The notes under the pieces were generated by a model, which saw only the letters and a list, made by a program, of their open reading frames with translations, had not been told where the DNA came from and searched no databases. Below are positions 24,113-28,262 of a stretch of 28,262 nt of DNA, in pieces (within the stretch, counting starts at the first letter, position 1; the number at the start of each line of letters is the position of its first letter). The stretch covers positions 1 through 28,262 of the forward strand of contig CAKOOU010000014.1 of NCBI GenBank assembly GCA_934098455.1, in the 5' to 3' direction. Both the position numbers and the translations under genes were made by a program. This DNA comes from an uncultured Bacilli bacterium (GTDB lineage: Bacteria > Bacillota_I > Bacilli_A > RF39 > UBA660).

Positions 24113-25446
24113 TCATCTTTTTCTTTGCTTAAATCTAATTCTTCAATATCATCATCATCTAAAACATTATCTTCATACATTTCATTAACAACATCGATAT
24201 ATTTATTATCTCTATCATACCAACTATGAAGTTTATCATGTAAGAAAGAAATTAATTTTTCAAACTTTTCTTTCCAGTAATCTAATGTGTTTTTTAAATC
24301 TTGTATTTTAGATTTTAAAAATGATATTTCATTGTCTTTCTCTTTAATTGTATCATTTAAAGTCTTAACTCTTAAATTAAGTGCTTCATTATTTTCAGTA
24401 AGAGTTTTAATCTTATTATTCTTATCTTTTAATTGTTCGTGAGCATTAACTAGTGTATTAGATAGAGTTTGTATTTTATCATATTCTTTATTAGTATTAT
24501 CTACTTGTTCGATAAAGTCGATAAAAGAATCTTTATCTTCTTTTGATATAATATAATTATCTTTATTTAATCTAGATACTTTTAGTTTATCAATTTTATC
24601 TTTTATATCTTTGGAGTTTTGCTTTAACTCTGAAGATTTTTTATTTGCTTGTTTTAAGGTTTCAGTATTCTTTTCAATTTGCTTTTTCATTTCAATATAG
24701 TTATCCATATCAGATACATGAATATCTCGATTTCTGCCTTTTTGTTTTTTCTTTAAAGTAGAATCTAATCTATATACTTGATTAAATTCTTCAATGCATA
24801 ATGTCCTCATTTTATCTTGTAATCTTATTAAAGATTCTTTAGTAAATACATCAGATTTACCAACTTGTTTTTCCATACCATTTTTATTTTTATATTTAAT
24901 TGGAACTCCAACAATATGTAAATGTGGACTTGTTTCATCATAATGTATAATTGCACTAGCTACTTTAAAGTTAGGAACAAGCATTTCTAAATCATCAACT
25001 TGTTTTTTATATACTTCTGACATTTTCTTTTTAAAGTTTTCATCTTTAGTATCCCAGTATTCTTTGTCTCCAAGTTCAAGTATTATTTCACAAGCAAGAT
25101 CCTTTTTTTCATTATTAGATACATTATCAAAGTAATTATCTATTATTCTACTAGGTCTTGGTTGTTTAGAATTGTATTCTAATCTTGCTTCTTCAAATTT
25201 GCTTAAATATAATTCTTTTACATCATCAAGTGGAGAAGAAGTACCTCTTACTATTTCTATTAAGTCTTGGTCATTATCATATTTCCTATAATTATGTTTA
25301 TCTACTTTTGATAATTGTCTTACATTTTGAATAGCATTATTTGGTAAAGAAGTTGTTCCACTTAAATTTTTTTTACCATTTTGTTTAGATATATTTTTTC
25401 TATTTTTATCACTGCCTAAATGTAATGAATAAGCAAGTTCCGACAT
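24100..25446 (-). CDS. MobV-type relaxase (Pre/Mob, TnpZ-like)
   Basis: The 448-aa product carries the relaxase metal-binding motif HYDETSPHLHIVGVP (His168, Asp170, Glu171, His175, His177), typical of the MobV/Pre family. An N-terminal region with HNYRKYDNDQDL may hold the other catalytic residues. The C-terminal half (about 237-410) is a long Lys/Glu-rich coiled coil with an acidic tail (EDNVLDDDDIEELD). It should nick one strand at oriT and pilot the DNA in conjugative mobilization. The start has AAAGGAGG upstream. It is 251 bp downstream of the serine recombinase gene, a gap that likely holds oriT. The last codons overlap the interrupted host ORF. Confidence 0.88.
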   Translation of the reverse strand: MSELAYSLHLGSDKNRKNISKQNGKKNLSGTTSLPNNAIQNVRQLSKVDKHNYRKYDNDQDLIEIVRGTSSPLDDVKELYLSKFEEARLEYNSKQPRPSRIIDNYFDNVSNNEKKDLACEIILELGDKEYWDTKDENFKKKMSEVYKKQVDDLEMLVPNFKVASAIIHYDETSPHLHIVGVPIKYKNKNGMEKQVGKSDVFTKESLIRLQDKMRTLCIEEFNQVYRLDSTLKKKQKGRNRDIHVSDMDNYIEMKKQIEKNTETLKQANKKSSELKQNSKDIKDKIDKLKVSRLNKDNYIISKEDKDSFIDFIEQVDNTNKEYDKIQTLSNTLVNAHEQLKDKNNKIKTLTENNEALNLRVKTLNDTIKEKDNEISFLKSKIQDLKNTLDYWKEKFEKLISFLHDKLHSWYDRDNKYIDVVNEMYEDNVLDDDDIEELDLSKEKDDYER

Positions 25447-25476
25447 AAGTTTCCTCCTTTCTAGAAGTGACCACTC

Positions 25477-25679
25477 AAGTGGCCATTTTGGTCGTCCGAA
25501 ATTTCTAACCCCCTAGGAATTTTGTACGCCGAGCATACAAAATATCCAGTGGGCTAAGGTTTAACACCTTAGAATCCGTTTACTTTATTTCGTAATAACC
25601 AAAACTTCGTAATGGTTAAAACTACATAAAGTATTAATTTTTTAAATTGCTATCGCCACTTTCATTGAATAAAGTTCAA
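25477..25679. other. Probable oriT / relaxase recognition region
   Basis: The gap upstream of the relaxase gene is less AT-rich than its surroundings and packed with repeats. There are two adjacent 17-bp direct repeats (TTCGTAATAACCAAAAC at 25589-25605, TTCGTAATGGTTAAAAC at 25606-25622). An 8-bp inverted repeat frames them (TACTTTAT 25581-25588, ATAAAGTA 25626-25633). Hairpins are CTAAGG-type at 25553-25571, ATTTTGTA-type at 25518-25542 and TTGAA/TTCAA at 25665-25679. CCACT/AGTGG repeats lie near 25470-25485. MobV relaxases usually act just upstream of their own gene, which supports an oriT. The nick site cannot be placed. Confidence 0.6.
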
Positions 25680-25697
25680 CAAAACGTGCCACGCATT

Positions 25698-27551
25698 TTA
25701 AAAATTTTCTTCGGTAACATTATCGGGTATTGTTTCAAATACATCTCTTATGTTTACCTTAATATCATTCGGATTATTCTTTGTAGCAAGCATCCCCATT
25801 GATAACCAGTTATTATCTCCATTGTTATCTTTTTGTAATGGGAATACTCTTATAGGAACTTCATTTCTTTGAAGTGGTCCTATATCTAATTTTTCAGTTT
25901 CTTTATAATAGGTACCTTTATATAAATTAACTTCATAATATTCATTTAATCTATACAAGTGTTGCATAACATCTTTAATTGGTAAGTATTCACTATATCT
26001 TATATTTGTATCTACACATACACCATTAAAATCGTATGTAAGAGGTCTTTTTCTATCAATATAACCTTTTGTATATAGTTCATTGAAATCATTATAGAAT
26101 GTACTTCTAAAATTAATTTGTTTCACAACTAATTTTCCATTTTTAGTTTCTAATTCAACATCATCAATATATCTCATAATTATATCTGCTTTATCGTCTC
26201 GATTTAATAAATCCCAATTATCATTGAAGGCATAATAAGATATTGGTAATTTAACTTTATTAATAAAGTCCATATCTCTCTTTAATAAAATATCTTCAGT
26301 ACTAAAGTTTAATTGTTCTGCTTGAGAGTTTTCTAGTAATTTAGAATTAATGTCTTTAATTTGACTTTCTATTAATTCCAATTCACTTTTATATTCTTCT
26401 TCTGTAAATATTGAATCAATATATGCTTTTCTAATTCTATCTTTTTTATTATTTAAAGATTTTAATTCTTTTTCTAATTCTTGTTTTGGATTATCTAATT
26501 TAGATTTTAATACTGGTAAGAAAAATTCATTAACAACATTATCGTATTCTAAAATATCTGATAGTAATACTTTAACTGAATCTTCAATAGTTTCTTCTTT
26601 AATGTTATTTTTACAATCTTCACATCTGTAATAGAAATACCATTTATCATATTTGATTTTATGTGTAGCACCACCAGCAAGTATTCTTCCACATTTAGGA
26701 CATCTTAATTTTTGTAAGAAAATATAAGTTTGAGTTCTCATATAGTTCTTTTGATTTTTCTTCTTTTGTGCTTGGCAGTTTTCCCATAGTTCTTTACTAA
26801 CTAATGGTTTAACCACATTTTCATAATAAACTGGTTTATTAATTGTTTTACCTGAAACATAATCTCCTTTATATAATTCATTAGATAAAATCTTTAGTAT
26901 TCTTGTATCTTTCCAATTTGTTTTACCTAGTATTTTTCCTTTATTAAATATATTTGCAATAGTGCTATAAGAATTACCTTCGAAATATAAATTAAATATT
27001 CTGATAACTATATCTTTTGTTAATGGATTAGGAACTAATTTTTTATCAACTCTTTTATAACCAATAGGACAAACCGCTGGAATATGACCTTGTTTAATAG
27101 CACCTGCCATACCAACTTTAGTCCTTTCAGAAGTTCTTTCTATTTCATTTTGTGAAACTGACATCATTATTCTAGTTACCATTTTTCCATTAGCTGTTGT
27201 TGTATTTATATCATCATTAGCACATACTAAATCAAATCCATACTTTTCAGAGGTTTTGAGTAAGTTTTCCCAATCATATATACTTCTTGATAATCTATCT
27301 AGTTTTAAAGCAATAACGGTGTTTATTTTACCATTTTTAGCATCATCTATTAATCTATCAAACTCTGGTCTATGATTACCTGTTTTAGCGCTTATTCCAG
27401 CATCAGTATAATAATCATATATCTTATATCCTTTAAACTTACAAAGTGCCTCTAATCGTTCTTTTTGTTCTGGTAAACTAAATCCTTCTTTAGCTTGATC
27501 TTCGGTAGATACTCTTAAATATAAACCACATATTCTTTCTTCATCTTTCAT
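25698..27551 (-). CDS. Large serine recombinase (TnpX-like)
   Basis: The 617-aa product has an N-terminal resolvase catalytic domain: GLYLRVSTEDQ with Ser15 as nucleophile, ALKLDRLSRS and ISQNEIERTSERTK-type sequence (about 130-145). A recombinase domain follows at about 150-260. A zinc ribbon with Cys284, Cys287, Cys310 and Cys313 (CPKCG ... CEDC) precedes a coiled-coil segment (about 355-415) and a long C-terminal part. The layout is that of transposon-type large serine recombinases such as TnpX, which excise and integrate circular elements without a target duplication. Its mRNA has a 219-nt leader with a peptide ORF and an attenuator. AAAAGGAG precedes the start. The host site was probably the gene whose 5' end is at 24005. 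Confidence 0.93.
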   Translation of the reverse strand: MKDEERICGLYLRVSTEDQAKEGFSLPEQKERLEALCKFKGYKIYDYYTDAGISAKTGNHRPEFDRLIDDAKNGKINTVIALKLDRLSRSIYDWENLLKTSEKYGFDLVCANDDINTTTANGKMVTRIMMSVSQNEIERTSERTKVGMAGAIKQGHIPAVCPIGYKRVDKKLVPNPLTKDIVIRIFNLYFEGNSYSTIANIFNKGKILGKTNWKDTRILKILSNELYKGDYVSGKTINKPVYYENVVKPLVSKELWENCQAQKKKNQKNYMRTQTYIFLQKLRCPKCGRILAGGATHKIKYDKWYFYYRCEDCKNNIKEETIEDSVKVLLSDILEYDNVVNEFFLPVLKSKLDNPKQELEKELKSLNNKKDRIRKAYIDSIFTEEEYKSELELIESQIKDINSKLLENSQAEQLNFSTEDILLKRDMDFINKVKLPISYYAFNDNWDLLNRDDKADIIMRYIDDVELETKNGKLVVKQINFRSTFYNDFNELYTKGYIDRKRPLTYDFNGVCVDTNIRYSEYLPIKDVMQHLYRLNEYYEVNLYKGTYYKETEKLDIGPLQRNEVPIRVFPLQKDNNGDNNWLSMGMLATKNNPNDIKVNIRDVFETIPDNVTEENF

Positions 27552-27572
27552 TAAATCTCAACTCCTTTTACT

Positions 27573-27624
27573 AAAAAAGAGGAGTCAAAAGTATCTAGTA
27601 AAGTCTAAATACTACTGGCTCCTC
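27573..27624 (-). terminator. Attenuator hairpin upstream of the serine recombinase
   Basis: On the minus strand an outer stem, GAGGAG (27624-27619) with CTCCTC (27584-27579), and an inner stem, AGTATTTAG (27613-27605) with CTAGATACT (27598-27590, one G-U pair), are followed by six T (27578-27573). It is a complete intrinsic terminator located after the promoter and before the recombinase start. The leader ORF runs through its 5' arm and ends in the 3' arm, so a translating ribosome would prevent it from forming. Confidence 0.8.
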
Positions 27625-27672
27625 ATTAAATTCAATATTATATATTTTAATTTTATCTTTGCAATTTAACAT
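27595..27672 (-). CDS. 25-aa leader peptide of the recombinase mRNA
   Basis: A 25-codon ORF starts 10-14 nt after GGAGGT and reads MLNCKDKIKIYNIEFNEEP and then VVFRLY before TAG. Its last ten codons lie inside the attenuator hairpin. The position fits a regulatory leader peptide rather than a working protein: ribosome progress over it should control whether transcription reaches the recombinase gene. No run of one rare amino acid is seen, so a simple amino-acid sensing mechanism is not apparent. Translation speed or antibiotic stalling are possible cues. Confidence 0.65.
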   Translation of the reverse strand: MLNCKDKIKIYNIEFNEEPVVFRLY

Positions 27673-27716
27673 GATGTACCTCCATTTCTAGAGAATACCT
27701 CTTTCATTGGTTATAT

Positions 27717-27744
27717 ATAATATCATTTTTTTAAGATTTGTCAA
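27717..27744 (-). promoter_or_regulatory. Promoter of leader peptide and serine recombinase
   Basis: On the minus strand the elements are TTGACA (27744-27739), a 16-bp spacer and TATTAT with a TG extension (27722-27717, TGATATTAT). A 6-bp inverted repeat, TTCCCT/AGGGAA (27745-27760), touches the -35 on its upstream side and may bind a repressor. Confidence 0.75.
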
Positions 27745-27770
27745 TTCCCTCTATAGGGAATACATAGTAT

Positions 27771-28043
27771 TTAGATAGTTTTTAAATAATCTTCCAATTC
27801 AGATAATTTAATCTTATTAGATAAATTTTCAATAAAGACTTCGTTAGAATAATTAAATATTAAGAAAGTTTTATCTTTGATAATAATTCTATTTGGTTCA
27901 ATATATGTTAAATTAGTTCTATCTATCTTTCTAATATTACCATTAATAATTGTTGGTGTTGTTTTTGCAAACTCACATATAAGTTCTAATTTCTTTCTTA
28001 ATGATTCTTCAATAGGTAATTCTTCTTTAATAATATTTACCAT
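27771..28043 (-). CDS. Hypothetical protein, 90 aa
   Basis: I do not recognise the family. The 90-aa product has a charged N-terminal helix (EELPIEESLRKKLELICEFA) and a predicted beta-rich second half (RIIIKDKTFLIFNYSNEVF). There is no signal peptide. AAGGATGG precedes the ATG, and a small hairpin ATCCT/AGGAT (28050-28066) could partly cover that site. It lies upstream of the recombinase promoter, at the edge of the mobile module, so it may be the element's regulator or a small accessory gene. Confidence 0.6.
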   Translation of the reverse strand: MVNIIKEELPIEESLRKKLELICEFAKTTPTIINGNIRKIDRTNLTYIEPNRIIIKDKTFLIFNYSNEVFIENLSNKIKLSELEDYLKTI

Positions 28044-28078
28044 AATACCATCCTTTCTTTTAGGATAGTTTTTAGCAA

Positions 28079-28108
28079 CAAAAAAACTAATCCATTTCTG
28101 AATTAGTT
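28079..28108 (-). terminator. Terminator after the tRNA fragment
   Basis: On the minus strand AACTAATTC (28108-28100) pairs with GGATTAGTT (28093-28085, one G-U pair) and is followed by seven T. It is the near-copy of the hairpin at 18786-18818. Confidence 0.75.
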
Positions 28109-28151
28109 ATTTATCAAACTCAAACTATAAAAGTTCGAGCAGAATTCCTCT

Positions 28152-28196
28152 TGGTAGCGGCGGAGAGGGTCGAACTCCCGACCTACCGGGTATGAA
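28152..28196 (-). tRNA. 3' half of a tRNA with CAT anticodon; 5' half missing
   Basis: On the minus strand the loop TTCATAC (anticodon CAT) is followed by stem CCGGT, variable loop AGGTC, T arm GGGAG-TTCGACC-CTCTC, acceptor strand CGCCGCT, discriminator A and CCA (28154-28152). The upstream sequence (28197-28262) gives no matching anticodon stem, D arm or AGCGGCG acceptor strand, so only positions ~32-76 are present. Candidates are Met, initiator Met or the lysidine-modified Ile tRNA. The break at the anticodon loop is a common integrase crossover point. It could also be an assembly break near the window end. Confidence 0.75.
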
Positions 28197-28262
28197 AAAT
28201 AAGCCCTAAATTAAATTACCGTTTATTTTTTACCGTTTCCCTTATTAAATAAGGCTTCGCTC

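Larger units (their letters stand above)
24079..28080. mobile_element. Tn4451-like mobilizable module (approximate limits)
   Basis: The core is a MobV-type relaxase and a large serine recombinase on the same strand, with an oriT-like region between. This is the combination seen in Tn4451/Tn4453 (tnpZ with tnpX). The left limit is set near the overlap with the interrupted ORF. The right limit is uncertain and lies between the 90-aa gene and the tRNA fragment or beyond the window. No cargo such as a resistance gene is present, and no conjugation machinery is seen, so transfer would need a helper element. Confidence 0.7.

Noticed and set aside
24078..28093. GGATTAGTTTT at 24078-24088 and its inverted copy AAAACTAATCC at 28083-28093, as terminal inverted repeats of the mobile module
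   Set aside because: The right copy is part of the terminator of the tRNA fragment, and much of the motif also occurs at 18791-18798, away from the module, so the match is probably chance or secondary.
18791..28156. The two near-identical 71-bp repeats as attL/attR of one 9.3-kb island
   Set aside because: The DNA between holds housekeeping genes (coaE, coaD, MBL, PHP), and no tyrosine integrase is present inside. Duplication of a tRNA flank is more likely.

Overview
The window is about a quarter G+C, densely packed DNA from a low-GC member of the Bacillota. The gene content (ppdK, parC, coaE-coaD, hemW, maf, a LexA-type SOS box, purine-rich ribosome binding sites) fits the genome-reduced gut Bacilli formerly placed with the Tenericutes, such as RF39-like lineages. 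That lineage call is inference. UGA is a stop codon here (coaE/coaD and coaD/MBL overlap as ATGA, and the yolD-like gene ends in TGA), so the standard code is used and not the Mycoplasma code.

Left part (1-10200), almost all on the minus strand: an unknown gene behind hemW; an unknown 303-aa gene; a class III Fic AMP-transferase; pyruvate, phosphate dikinase (ppdK) with its own promoter and terminator; and an operon of an unknown 317-aa protein, a Xer-type tyrosine recombinase and a very large prepilin-like surface protein. At 10190-10265 this operon diverges from an SOS-controlled Y-family polymerase/YolD pair, whose promoter carries a LexA box between -35 and -10. Next come tRNA-Ala(UGC) with promoter and terminator, and an Abi-alpha (DUF4393-like) gene.

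Middle (12900-23971): maf with a radical SAM/SPASM gene, parC, a candidate small RNA with near-consensus promoter and terminator, a two-gene operon of DUF3800 plus a protein whose C-terminus resembles toxin-like RNases, then the coaE-coaD-MBL-PHP operon. coaE carries a single-base frameshift in a homopolymer. A LysR regulator is divergent from coaE. It is followed by an SDH-type Clp-fold protease gene overlapping a small Lys-rich gene. Between the DUF3800 operon and the PHP gene lies a 380-bp gap with strong hairpins and a tRNA-shaped fold. Its flank is nearly identical to the flank of a tRNA fragment at the right end of the window.

Right part (24000-28262): a Tn4451-like mobilizable module. 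It has a MobV-type relaxase, a probable oriT region with tandem 17-bp repeats, a large serine recombinase whose mRNA leader encodes a 25-aa peptide overlapping an intrinsic terminator, and a small unknown gene. On its left is a 35-codon ORF with a strong ribosome binding site that looks like a host gene cut by the insertion. On its right is the 3' half only of a CAT-anticodon tRNA, close to the window end.

The strongest leads for something new are the DUF3800/RNase-like pair with its convergent small RNA, the tRNA-shaped sequence with its duplicated flank, and the leader-peptide attenuator of the serine recombinase.
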